Shown one piece after another: positions 1-6,283 of a stretch of DNA of 13,436 nt. The notes beneath the pieces were generated by a model that saw only the letters and a list, made by a program, of their open reading frames with translations, was not told where the DNA came from and ran no database searches. Source of the DNA: an uncultured Mycoplasmatota bacterium (GTDB lineage Bacteria > Bacillota_I > Bacilli_A > RF39 > UBA660); the NCBI GenBank assembly GCA_946497375.1, contig CAMMKE010000031.1:1-13436 (forward strand). The letters are read 5' to 3'. Position 1 is the stretch's first letter. Every line of letters starts with the position of its first letter. The position numbers and the translations under genes were made by a program.

Positions 1-600
1 GATTATTTAACTAACGAAATTAATGATTTAAGAGAAACTGTTGATACTTTAGTTGCTCCTTATGAAGATTATATTAATCTTCTTATGACAATTCCTGGTA
101 TTGATAGAAATTCTGCAATTACTATTATTTCTGAAATAGGAACTGATATGTCACAATTTTCTAGTCATCATAGACTTGCTTCTTGGGCTGGACTCGCTCC
201 AGGTTGTAATGAGTCTGCTGGTAAAAAGAAATCTGTTAAAATATCTCGGGCTGGTGTTTATCTTAAGCCTTGTCTAGTTGAGGTCGCACATAATGCTGTT
301 AAAGATAAAACTAACACTTACTATGCTAATAAATTTAATAAGATTTCTAAACGTCGTGGTAAGAAACGTGCCATCATTGCTATTGCTAGAAAGATTTTAG
401 TTGCTATCTATCATATGCTATCTACTGGTGAGGCTTGGAATCCTTGTGACTTATCATCTAATGAAACCTCTGATAAAGATAGAATAAAATATACCAAAAA
501 CAACTTTAAACAATCTCTTAAACAATTACTTTCTTTAGGGCTTACATCTGATGAACTATTAGAAATACTTAATCAGAATGCCTCTATTTCTGATAGTTAA
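1..600 (+). CDS. IS110-family transposase, C-terminal part (5' end outside window)
   Basis: The reading frame is open from base 1 to the TAA at 598-600, so the gene continues to the left; an ATG at 85 is internal. The visible part is the C-terminal Tnp (Transposase_20) half of IS110/IS116/IS902 proteins: a helix-hairpin-helix-like segment LLMTIPGIDRNSA, then LASWAGLAPG, then the serine motif NESAGKKKS (Ser codon at 214-216) and ISRAGVYLKPCLVE. The N-terminal RuvC-like DEDD domain is not in the window. IS110 enzymes are known to use a DEDD domain plus this serine together with a bridge RNA for recombination. The piece carries no stop or frameshift, so the element may be intact. It is followed by hairpins and by an unrelated regulatory element from about 685. 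Family assignment is firm; the subgroup (IS110 or IS1111) is not decided. Confidence 0.9.
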   Translation, partial: DYLTNEINDLRETVDTLVAPYEDYINLLMTIPGIDRNSAITIISEIGTDMSQFSSHHRLASWAGLAPGCNESAGKKKSVKISRAGVYLKPCLVEVAHNAVKDKTNTYYANKFNKISKRRGKKRAIIAIARKILVAIYHMLSTGEAWNPCDLSSNETSDKDRIKYTKNNFKQSLKQLLSLGLTSDELLEILNQNASISDS

Positions 601-621
601 ATTTTCGACTTAACTTGGGGT

Positions 622-659
622 AAGGGGAAGTCTGCCCTTTTTTAGGTTTTTCCCTAAAA
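622..659 (+). terminator. Tandem hairpins after the transposase gene
   Basis: Two adjacent inverted repeats: AAGGG (622-626) with CCCTT (635-639) running into a T6 tract (638-643), then TTTTAGG (640-646) with CCTAAAA (653-659) around a 6-nt loop. The first has the stem-plus-U-run form of a weak intrinsic terminator for the transposase. They could instead be part of the IS right end or of an IS-encoded RNA; the sequence alone does not decide. Confidence 0.45.
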
Positions 660-681
660 TAAATTTAGTTTTATTTTTCAG

Positions 682-736
682 ATTACCTCCTTGCAAGTGT
701 TATAGCATAGTCTATAAATGATTGCAAAAAGGTAAT
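682..736. repeat. 15-bp inverted repeat (13/15) with a nested stem
   Basis: ATTACCTCCTTGCAA at 682-696 and TTGCAAAAAGGTAAT at 722-736 are inverted copies with two mismatches. Inside, TTATAG (700-705) pairs with CTATAA (712-717). The arms contain the minus-strand SD-like sequence and the -35 box of promoter A. As plus-strand RNA it would fold into a hairpin followed by TTTT, so it may also stop transcription coming out of the IS element. Confidence 0.5.
685..727 (-). promoter_or_regulatory. Minus-strand extended -10 promoter plus SD-like sequence (element A)
   Basis: Read on the minus strand: -35 TTGCAA (727-722), 17-bp spacer, extended -10 TGC-TATAAC (707-699), then AAGGAGGT (692-685). The same -35, spacer length and TGC extension recur at 7782-7810 upstream of the surface-protein operon. 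No good start codon or frame follows the SD; the transcript would run antisense into the transposase gene. I infer that the original downstream gene was removed or displaced by the IS110 element. Confidence 0.55.
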
Positions 737-831
737 TTTGTAAATTCAAAGAAAATAAGGGTTCAATTTACTATTTTCTCTAGAGGAATTTGAAATATTT
801 GTATCAAAAATTACTTAAATTTACAAAATTC
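733..831. promoter_or_regulatory. Four-site dyad operator array, copy A
   Basis: Four 15-bp sites related to GAATTT-N3-AAATTC lie at 733-747, 764-778, 786-800 and 817-831, with centres 740, 771, 793 and 824 (spacings 31, 22, 31). The outer two are strong (TAATTTTGTAAATTC, AAATTTACAAAATTC); the inner two are degenerate (CAATTTACTATTTTC, GAATTTGAAATATTT). The spacings are close to whole helical turns. The first site centre is 13 bp from the -35 box of promoter A, exactly as in copy B. This is interpreted as binding sites for one regulator; a structured interspersed repeat is the alternative. Confidence 0.55.
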
Positions 832-1058
832 ACATAAATTTAATTTTTTTCATATTTCTCCTTTCTCCATCTTTTATACAAGTCTCCCATCTATCCATAA
901 TGTATCATAATAGATAAAAGATGTCAATAAAAATGTAATATATTTGTACCAGCTAATGTAGTTATTACATTAGTAAGTGTAAAGATGAATTAAACATATA
1001 TATTTTTCTTTAGATATTGTTTTATTTGTGATAAAATTAAAGCAGTGGGGTGATACTA
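832..1058. other. Intergenic region upstream of the S41 peptidase gene, with a perfect dyad
   Basis: No gene is seen here. The stretch 832-853 is an AT tract also found in copy B (AAATTTWATTTTTTTCAT type). CTAATGTA (953-960) and TACATTAG (966-973) form a perfect 8-bp inverted repeat around GTTAT, which could be an operator or an RNA hairpin. The promoter for the peptidase gene is not obvious; GATAAA at 1030-1035 is a weak -10 candidate. The SD GGGGTGAT at 1047-1054 fixes the start of the next gene. Confidence 0.45.
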
Positions 1059-2342
1059 ATGTTTAAAAAGAAAAAGAATAATGATAAAGAAAATATTATA
1101 GAAGATATTACTACTAAAGAAGAAATAGATGATAATAGTAATGTTAGAGAAATAATTGTAGAAAGAAGAAGTGGCTTTAATTTTTCTGAAGTTATTATTA
1201 TCATGATAATTGCTATTATGTTTGGTTTTCTTTTAGGTAATATAGTTAATTTTGTTGTGTTTAGTGATAATTCCTCTAGTGGTGATGAGTTGGACGAACT
1301 TGTTAGTACTTATGATAATATTGTTAATAACTATTATGAAGATGTTGATAAAGAAGAACTTATTGATGCGGGAATACAAGGAATGATTAATTATTTAGAT
1401 GATCCTTATGCAACATATTTTAGTGGTGATGCTAGTGATGACTTTAATGAAGAGTTAAGTGGTACTTATGATGGTATTGGTATAGAAGTAATGCTTAAAG
1501 ATGGTGTTATTAGTGTAGGTAATGTTTTTGATGGAAGTCCTGCTAGTAAAGCTGGTGTTAAAATTGGCGATATTGTTACTAAAGTAAATGATACTGATGT
1601 TACGGGGAAAAGTTTATCAGAAGTAGTTTCTATGATTTCTGGTAGTGATAGTAATGAGACATCTAAATTAACAGTTAATAGAAATGGGGAAGAACTAAGT
1701 TTTGAACTTAGTAAAACGACGATAGAAACTCCTGTTGTAGAAAGTGAAATATATGAAAATAATGGTAAGAAGATTGGTTATATTAAGATAGAAATATTTA
1801 ATAATAATTCCTATAAACAGTTTAATAAGATTTTAAAGAAATTAGAGAAGAATAATATAGAAGGATTAGTTATAGATGTTAGAGATAATCCTGGAGGTTA
1901 TTTATCTGAAGTTAAGAATATATTATGTTTATTTCTAAATAAAAAACAAGTTTTGTATCAATTACAAACTAAGAGTAAGACAGAGAAAGTTTATGGTACT
2001 AAGAAATCTATAGATAGAGATTATCCTGTAAGTGTAATTATTAATTATGAGAGCGCAAGTGCCTCAGAAATACTTGCTAGTGCTTTTAAAGAAAGTTATG
2101 GTTCTCATATAGTAGGAATTAATTCTTATGGTAAAGGAACAGTACAGTCTGCAAGTGATTTAAATAGTGGGGATACTATTAAATATACAGTACAGAAATG
2201 GTTAACCCCTAATGGTAATTGGATTAATGATAAGGGAGTTGTTCCTACTGATAGAGTTGAGACAGTATTACAGGAAGGTGAAACATTAACTTATGAAAAT
2301 GATACAATGTTACAAACAGCGATAAGTGTAGTAAATGAATAA
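1059..2342 (+). CDS. S41-family C-terminal processing peptidase (CtpA/CtpB-like)
   Basis: Membrane-anchored serine protease of the Ctp/Prc family, which trims or degrades exported proteins outside the membrane. I chose ATG 1059 because GGGGTGAT at 1047-1054 is its ribosome binding site; a GTG at 1050 lies inside that site. The protein has 427 residues: a charged cytoplasmic N-terminus (1-42), one membrane segment (about 43-68), a Ctp N-terminal helix region, a PDZ domain (about 130-220) and the S41 core with DNPGG at 276-280. The catalytic pair is Ser334 in the SASASE motif and Lys359 in YGKGTVQ, 25 residues apart as in the family. It ends shortly after the protease fold and carries no C-terminal peptidoglycan-binding domain. 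The gene stands alone: an IS element and element A lie upstream and a strong terminator follows. The physiological substrate cannot be inferred. Confidence 0.92.
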   Translation: MFKKKKNNDKENIIEDITTKEEIDDNSNVREIIVERRSGFNFSEVIIIMIIAIMFGFLLGNIVNFVVFSDNSSSGDELDELVSTYDNIVNNYYEDVDKEELIDAGIQGMINYLDDPYATYFSGDASDDFNEELSGTYDGIGIEVMLKDGVISVGNVFDGSPASKAGVKIGDIVTKVNDTDVTGKSLSEVVSMISGSDSNETSKLTVNRNGEELSFELSKTTIETPVVESEIYENNGKKIGYIKIEIFNNNSYKQFNKILKKLEKNNIEGLVIDVRDNPGGYLSEVKNILCLFLNKKQVLYQLQTKSKTEKVYGTKKSIDRDYPVSVIINYESASASEILASAFKESYGSHIVGINSYGKGTVQSASDLNSGDTIKYTVQKWLTPNGNWINDKGVVPTDRVETVLQEGETLTYENDTMLQTAISVVNE

Positions 2343-2374
2343 AAATATGTAGCTTTGTTAGTTACATATTTTTT
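2341..2374 (+). terminator. Rho-independent terminator of the S41 peptidase gene
   Basis: Arms AAAAATATGTAGCT (2341-2354) and AGTTACATATTTTT (2360-2373) pair over 14 bp with one G-U, around a TTGTT loop, ending in a T run. It begins inside the stop codon region of the peptidase gene. Confidence 0.85.
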
Positions 2375-2542
2375 CAACAAGTATTTCATAAAATGGAATT
2401 TTTTTATAAAATAAAGCTAGGCTATATATAAGTATCTTGAATTTTAATAATGTGTATATTCTGCTGGCCTTGTATTTAATGCTTAGGGTTTAGTCTTTTT
2501 TCTAATTTCTGTTATATTTTTACCTCCTATCTAAGTTTATTT
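2375..2542. other. Degenerate intergenic stretch with remnant coding look on the minus strand
   Basis: No intact gene. On the minus strand AGGAGG (2528-2523) is followed by codons reading roughly ITEIRKKTKP, then stops, then short open pieces. It directly follows the broken Xre gene and may be the leftover of a second gene of the same former unit. I do not recognise a family. Confidence 0.3.
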
Positions 2543-2763
2543 CTAAAGAAAAGTATTTTTTTTATTTTCAGTAAGACCTAATAAGTAGTCTAAGCTGTAA
2601 TTATATTTATCGGCATATTTTCTTAATGGTTTTGGTAATATTGTATCTTTTTCTGTTTCACATCTTTGATATTGTAGAATAAGTGATGTTAAAAAGCGTT
2701 ATTAAATCATTTTATTTTAAGATTATATCCTCTCATTGTATGTCTTAGTTTTTTTATAAGCAT
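2543..2763 (-). pseudogene. Broken Xre/Cro-C1-type HTH regulator
   Basis: On the minus strand, ATG at 2763 (GGTGA seven bases upstream) starts MLIKKLRHTMRGYNLKIK, the typical first helix of Xre regulators, then meets TGA and TAA. A shifted frame then reads YQRCETEKDTILPKPLRKYA and ends with the hallmark NYSLDYLLGLTENKK, stopping at TAG 2543-2545. Together these are the two ends of one 60-70 residue helix-turn-helix protein, with the recognition-helix region scrambled by at least one frameshift and stop codons. A functional product is not expected. Its relatives are small DNA-binding repressors of the 'SLDYLLG' type common in Bacillota. The target genes are unknown; the degenerate stretch at 2375-2542 just downstream may have been one. 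Confidence 0.75.
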
Positions 2764-2835
2764 TTTACTTCACCAATTTAATTTTTTGATTTTTTAGAAA
2801 AAATATACATTTTTGTAGGAAACAGATATAAAATA

Positions 2836-2880
2836 TGATATAATTTCAAGTGTAGAGGTTATTTTTTCAAATAAGGAGGA
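2836..2880 (+). promoter_or_regulatory. Extended -10 promoter and RBS of the lipoprotein gene
   Basis: TGA-TATAAT at 2836-2844 is a perfect extended -10 box; no good -35 lies 17 bp upstream, which an extended -10 can tolerate. AAGGAGGA at 2873-2880 is a strong ribosome binding site 4 bases before the ATG at 2885. Confidence 0.7.
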
Positions 2881-2884
2881 CAGA

Positions 2885-3487
2885 ATGAAGAAGAGAACTT
2901 TTTTAACTTTTGTGTGTATGATAGCAGTATTATTTGCTATTACAGGTTGTGGAGCTGAAAAAAGTGAGAGTAATGGCAATAATAGTAGTAGTACTGCTGC
3001 TGAATCAAAGGCTAAATGTGGCGATGTTTTGCAATGTATGGAAAAACTAGATGTTAATAGTGAACTTGATGATATGAATGAAGTTATGGGGTTTGAGGCT
3101 AAAGAGAAAAGTAGCACGGATGATTATAAAATTTATGAATGGGATTTGACAGATGATACGTCAATTGAAGTTATGTTTCATTATTATACAAGTGTAATTA
3201 ATAATGAAACAACTGTTAGTGCTAATTTTACAGCCAATTATCCTTGGGATACTGTACCTAATAAAGCTGATTTCTCTAAATGGGATGAAATTGAAGAAAA
3301 GCTTAATAGTGATGAAGGATTATCGTATTCTGAATTTGTTGAATTAGTTGGAGGAGTAGAAGGTATTATTGATTCTAAGAGTGATGATGAAATCGGTTAT
3401 TCTTGGCATAATTCAGAAGGAAATTATCTTAAGGCTAAAGTAGACCCTGAAACAAATGAAATACTTTGGGCTACGGGAAGATTTTAA
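2885..3487 (+). CDS. Secreted lipoprotein with two BLIP/SmpA-like repeats, function unknown
   Basis: The 200-residue protein starts with a lipoprotein signal peptide: MKKRTF, a hydrophobic stretch, then lipobox AITGC with the lipidated Cys at 22. A Ser/Asn/Gly-rich linker follows (about 24-40). The folded part seems to consist of two related blocks, about 48-115 and 143-200, each with a short helix (ELDDMNEVMG; SYSEFVELVG) followed by a strand pattern. The second block ends YLKAKVDPETNEILWATGRF. This helix-plus-strands layout recalls the small BLIP/SmpA-OmlA-like domains of Bacillota lipoproteins, but that is a resemblance by eye, not a proven match. It should sit on the outer face of the membrane. 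It has its own promoter and terminator, so it is a single-gene unit between the dead Xre remnant and clpB. Confidence 0.8.
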   Translation: MKKRTFLTFVCMIAVLFAITGCGAEKSESNGNNSSSTAAESKAKCGDVLQCMEKLDVNSELDDMNEVMGFEAKEKSSTDDYKIYEWDLTDDTSIEVMFHYYTSVINNETTVSANFTANYPWDTVPNKADFSKWDEIEEKLNSDEGLSYSEFVELVGGVEGIIDSKSDDEIGYSWHNSEGNYLKAKVDPETNEILWATGRF

Positions 3488-3526
3488 TATTATTAAATTA
3501 CAATATAACTTCTACTTTTATTGAAT

Positions 3527-3552
3527 AGAGCTAAATACTTTTAGTTCTTTTC
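3527..3552 (+). terminator. Terminator after the lipoprotein gene
   Basis: AGAGCTAAA (3527-3535) pairs with TTTAGTTCT (3540-3548), one G-U, around loop TACT, followed by T-rich sequence. It lies just upstream of the CIRCE element, insulating clpB. Confidence 0.65.
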
Positions 3553-3565
3553 CTTTTTATATTTA

Positions 3566-3592
3566 TTAGCACTCTTGCTTGACAAGTGCTAA
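3566..3592. promoter_or_regulatory. CIRCE operator (HrcA binding site)
   Basis: TTAGCACTC (3566-3574), nine bases, then AAGTGCTAA (3584-3592). This matches the CIRCE consensus TTAGCACTC-N9-GAGTGCTAA with a single mismatch. CIRCE is bound by the HrcA repressor, which releases on heat or folding stress. hrcA itself is not in the window. Confidence 0.95.
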
Positions 3593-3607
3593 AACATGTT
3601 GTATAAT
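3579..3607 (+). promoter_or_regulatory. Consensus sigma-A promoter of clpB
   Basis: TTGACA (3579-3584), 17-bp spacer, TATAAT (3602-3607): a perfect sigma-A promoter. The -35 box lies within the CIRCE spacer and right arm, so HrcA binding would block it directly. The RBS AAAGGAGAG at 3621-3629 precedes ATG 3637. Confidence 0.93.
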
Positions 3608-3636
3608 ATGTATGTGTTAGAAAGGAGAGATGTATT

Positions 3637-5736
3637 ATGTATCAAAATCCAAATGAAGAAAATGAGAATGTATTAGAAAAATATGGTCGTAATATAAATG
3701 AAGCAGTTAAAGCAGGTAAGATTGATCCTGTTATTGGTCGTGATGAAGAGATTCGTAGTATAACAAGGGTACTTTCTCGTCGTACTAAGAATAACCCTGT
3801 TTTAATTGGGGAACCTGGTGTTGGTAAGACTGCTATTGTTGAAGGACTTGCTCTTAGAATAGAAAGAGGTGACGTTCCTGCTAGCTTAAAGAATAAAACT
3901 ATTTGGGAACTTGATATGGCTAGTCTTGTGGCAGGTGCTAAATACCGTGGTGAGTTTGAAGAGAGACTTAAGAAAGTATTAAATGAGATTAAAAAATTCG
4001 AAGGTTCTATTATTATGTTTATCGATGAGATTCATATGATTGTAGGTACTGGTAATACTGAAGGTGCGATGGATACTTCTAATATCTTAAAGCCAATGCT
4101 TGCCCGTGGAGAGATTCATGTTATAGGTGCCACTACTTTAAATGAATATCGTAAGTATATTGAGAAAGATGGGGCTTTAGAGAGACGTTTTCAAAAGATT
4201 ATTGTAAAAGAACCTAGTGTAGAAGATACTATCACTATTCTTCGTGGTCTTAAAGAAAAGTTTGAAATACATCATGGAGTTACTATTCATGATAAAGCCT
4301 TAGTGGCAGCGGCAACTCTTTCTAATCGTTATATTACTGATAGGTATTTACCTGATAAAGCGATAGATTTAGTAGATGAGGCCTGTGCAACTATCCGTGT
4401 ACAAATGGACTCTGTTCCTAATGCACTTGATTCTTTAACTCGTAAGATTATGAGACTTGAAATAGAAAGACAAGCAATTAAGAAAGAGAAAGATCAATTA
4501 TCTCTTAAACGTAAGGAGGAAATAGATAAAGAGTTAGGAGAGTTAAAAGCAAAAGAGAAAGAATATAAAGAGGCTTGGGAAGAAGAGAAGAGTCTTAATG
4601 ATAAGATACAATTTAAGAAGAAAGAAATTGAGAAAGCTCGTTTTGAATTAGAACAAGCTGAAAATAAGTATGACTTAGAGAAAGCTGCAAAACTTCAACA
4701 TGGTACTATTCCTAAGTTGGAGAAAGAACTTGAAGAGTTGAAAAATAAAGATGAAATGAAATTACTTAGTGATAATGTTACAGAAGAAGATATTGCTAGT
4801 GTTATTTCTAAGATGACTAATATTCCTTTAAGTAAATTAGTTAGTAGTGAAAAAGAGAAACTTCTTAATCTAGAGAATAGTATGAAAAAACGTGTTATGG
4901 GTCAAGATGAAGCCTTACATTTAGTTAGTGAAGCGATAATTAAGTCTCGTAGTGGTATTAAAGACCCTAATAGACCTATTGGTTCATTCATCTTTTTAGG
5001 TCCTACTGGTGTTGGTAAAACAGAAGTAGCAAGAACTCTTGCATATGAACTTTTTGATGATGAGAAGCATATGGTTCGTATTGATATGAGTGAATATATG
5101 GAGAAGTTTAGTGTTAGTCGTTTAATTGGTTCTCCTCCAGGATATGTTGGTTATGAAGAAGGAGGACAACTTACTGAAGCAGTTAGACGTAATCCATATA
5201 GTATAGTACTATTTGATGAGATAGAGAAAGCACATCCTGAAGTATTAAACCTTTTACTACAAATACTTGATGATGGTAGAATAACTGATTCTAATGGTAG
5301 AACAGTTGACTTTAAAAACACTATTATCATTATGACTTCTAACCTTGGTAGTGAATATATATTAGATGGAGATACTAGTAAAGTAATGGATGAAGTAAGA
5401 AGTCACTTTAGACCTGAATTTATTAACCGTGTAGATGAGATTATTGTCTTTAAACCTCTTACTAAAGATGTAATCTATCAAATTCTTGATAAGATTATAT
5501 CTGATATAGAGAATCGTTTATCAATGAATGATGTTCACATTAAATTAACAGACAAAGCTAAAGACTATATAGTTGATGCAGGTTATGATGTTAATTATGG
5601 GGCTAGACCTTTGAAACGTGAAGTTAGCAAAACTGTTGAGAACTTACTTGCTCATGAACTTGTTAAAGGTACTATTAAGTATGGAGAGACTGTTATTTTT
5701 GATGTTAAAGATAATAAGTTAGTAATAAAAAAATAG
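3637..5736 (+). CDS. clpB: ClpB disaggregase lacking the N-terminal Clp_N domain
   Basis: Hsp100 AAA+ chaperone that threads proteins out of aggregates with the DnaK system in the cytoplasm. The 699-residue product has AAA module 1 with Walker A GEPGVGKT (58-65) and Walker B IIMFIDE (125-131), a Glu/Lys-rich coiled-coil M domain (about 255-400), then AAA module 2 with Walker A GPTGVGKT (455-462), Walker B IVLFDE (523-528) and a C-terminal small domain. The M domain and the sequence around [20 protein letters not shown] point to ClpB rather than ClpC or ClpE. Standard ClpB has about 860 residues; the missing part is the N-terminal Clp_N domain. That is not a cut gene, because a CIRCE promoter and RBS sit directly before this start. 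Short ClpB forms also occur in mycoplasmas. The gene is monocistronic and ends in a shared terminator facing the sortase gene. Confidence 0.93.
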   Translation: MYQNPNEENENVLEKYGRNINEAVKAGKIDPVIGRDEEIRSITRVLSRRTKNNPVLIGEPGVGKTAIVEGLALRIERGDVPASLKNKTIWELDMASLVAGAKYRGEFEERLKKVLNEIKKFEGSIIMFIDEIHMIVGTGNTEGAMDTSNILKPMLARGEIHVIGATTLNEYRKYIEKDGALERRFQKIIVKEPSVEDTITILRGLKEKFEIHHGVTIHDKALVAAATLSNRYITDRYLPDKAIDLVDEACATIRVQMDSVPNALDSLTRKIMRLEIERQAIKKEKDQLSLKRKEEIDKELGELKAKEKEYKEAWEEEKSLNDKIQFKKKEIEKARFELEQAENKYDLEKAAKLQHGTIPKLEKELEELKNKDEMKLLSDNVTEEDIASVISKMTNIPLSKLVSSEKEKLLNLENSMKKRVMGQDEALHLVSEAIIKSRSGIKDPNRPIGSFIFLGPTGVGKTEVARTLAYELFDDEKHMVRIDMSEYMEKFSVSRLIGSPPGYVGYEEGGQLTEAVRRNPYSIVLFDEIEKAHPEVLNLLLQILDDGRITDSNGRTVDFKNTIIIMTSNLGSEYILDGDTSKVMDEVRSHFRPEFINRVDEIIVFKPLTKDVIYQILDKIISDIENRLSMNDVHIKLTDKAKDYIVDAGYDVNYGARPLKREVSKTVENLLAHELVKGTIKYGETVIFDVKDNKLVIKK

Positions 5737-5759
5737 GTGCTTAGGCATCTATTTTTTTT
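5727..5759. terminator. Bidirectional terminator between clpB and the sortase gene
   Basis: AATAGGTGC (5732-5740) and GCATCTATT (5745-5753) pair with one G-U around TTAG. An A run (5727-5733) lies on one side and a T8 run (5752-5759) on the other, so the hairpin can serve both strands. It overlaps the clpB stop codon and the sortase stop codon (5741-5743). Confidence 0.88.
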
Positions 5760-6283
5760 GAAGTTATTACTAACTGTTTATTTTTGTCTTTCTTGCTGCA
5801 TGTAGTTAGTATTAACCTTTGTTTGTCAGTTTTATTTATTTCTATAGTTCCATCTTTAGTTTGTTCTTCTATGTTAGTTACAATGTATACTAGATTCTTA
5901 TTATTATAGGTTAAATTAATCGTATCGTTTAATTCTAGTTTTTCTAAATCATCGAAGAAAGCGATATATCCTGGACCAGAATGAGCTGCTAAGACTATTA
6001 GATTTATATCATCATTTAATATAGTAACATTTTCTTCTACATTATTATGAGAACTATTAATATTATAGATATTTTTAGATAAGTTTAATTTATCTATTGT
6101 TAAAGTGCCAATTATTTCATTATTTTCTTCTTTACTTACTGTACTAATATAACTAGTGTTTGTATTTCTTTCTAGGTTTGCAGTACTAATACTTTTAATA
6201 TCTTTTTCACTATTATATATTAATAGACAACTACCTAAGTATACTGTTAGTAGTAAGATACTAACTAAACTTCTTCTTAACAA
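5741..6283 (-). CDS. Sortase-family transpeptidase with Gln at the usual catalytic Arg position
   Basis: Membrane-bound enzyme expected to anchor the protein encoded just upstream. It has 180 residues: an N-terminal membrane segment (about 5-23), an Asn/Ser-rich linker, and a beta-barrel sortase core with IIGTLTIDKLNL (57-68), His101 in AAHSGPGYIAFF and Cys162 in LILTTC. Sortases normally carry an Arg several residues after the Cys, in a TC...R-[IL]-V-[VI] motif; here that position reads KNKQLVI, with Gln170 (codon CAG). Lys169 is adjacent. The start is a TTG at 6283-6281, the first codon after an in-frame TAA, with no clear ribosome binding site. It lies inside the last 23 bases of the upstream gene, so translational coupling is likely; the exact start is uncertain. 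The fold assignment is solid, the class (A to F) is not. Confidence 0.85.
   Translation of the reverse strand: MLRRSLVSILLLTVYLGSCLLIYNSEKDIKSISTANLERNTNTSYISTVSKEENNEIIGTLTIDKLNLSKNIYNINSSHNNVEENVTILNDDINLIVLAAHSGPGYIAFFDDLEKLELNDTINLTYNNKNLVYIVTNIEEQTKDGTIEINKTDKQRLILTTCSKKDKNKQLVITSKKIDA

Larger units (their letters stand above)
1..681 (+). mobile_element. Right part of an IS110-family insertion sequence (boundary estimated)
   Basis: Supported by the transposase fragment. IS110 elements usually lack clear terminal inverted repeats and target duplications, so the right end cannot be read directly. I place it before the ribosome-binding-site-like ACCTCCTT (685-692, minus-strand AAGGAGGT), because the sequence from there onward matches the architecture of the regulatory element repeated at 7757-7915. 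The end could lie anywhere between about 601 and 684. Confidence 0.5.

Noticed and set aside
682..736. Invertible promoter (phase switch) based on the 13/15 inverted repeat
   Set aside because: The segment between the arms is only 25 bp, too short for known invertases, and no recombinase of that type is in the window.
830..853. Minus-strand SD (AAAGGAG) with ATG and a 7-codon frame in element A
   Set aside because: Too short to support as a gene; an SD-like purine run is expected by chance in this AT-rich, A/G-skewed DNA.
1050..1058. GTG at 1050 as the start of the S41 peptidase
   Set aside because: It lies within the GGGGTGAT ribosome binding site that is correctly spaced for ATG 1059.
2794..3117. 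Minus-strand open frame opposite the lipoprotein gene
   Set aside because: It is antisense to a clear lipoprotein gene with promoter, RBS and lipobox; its Ser/Leu-rich content mirrors the Asn/Ser repeats of the plus strand.
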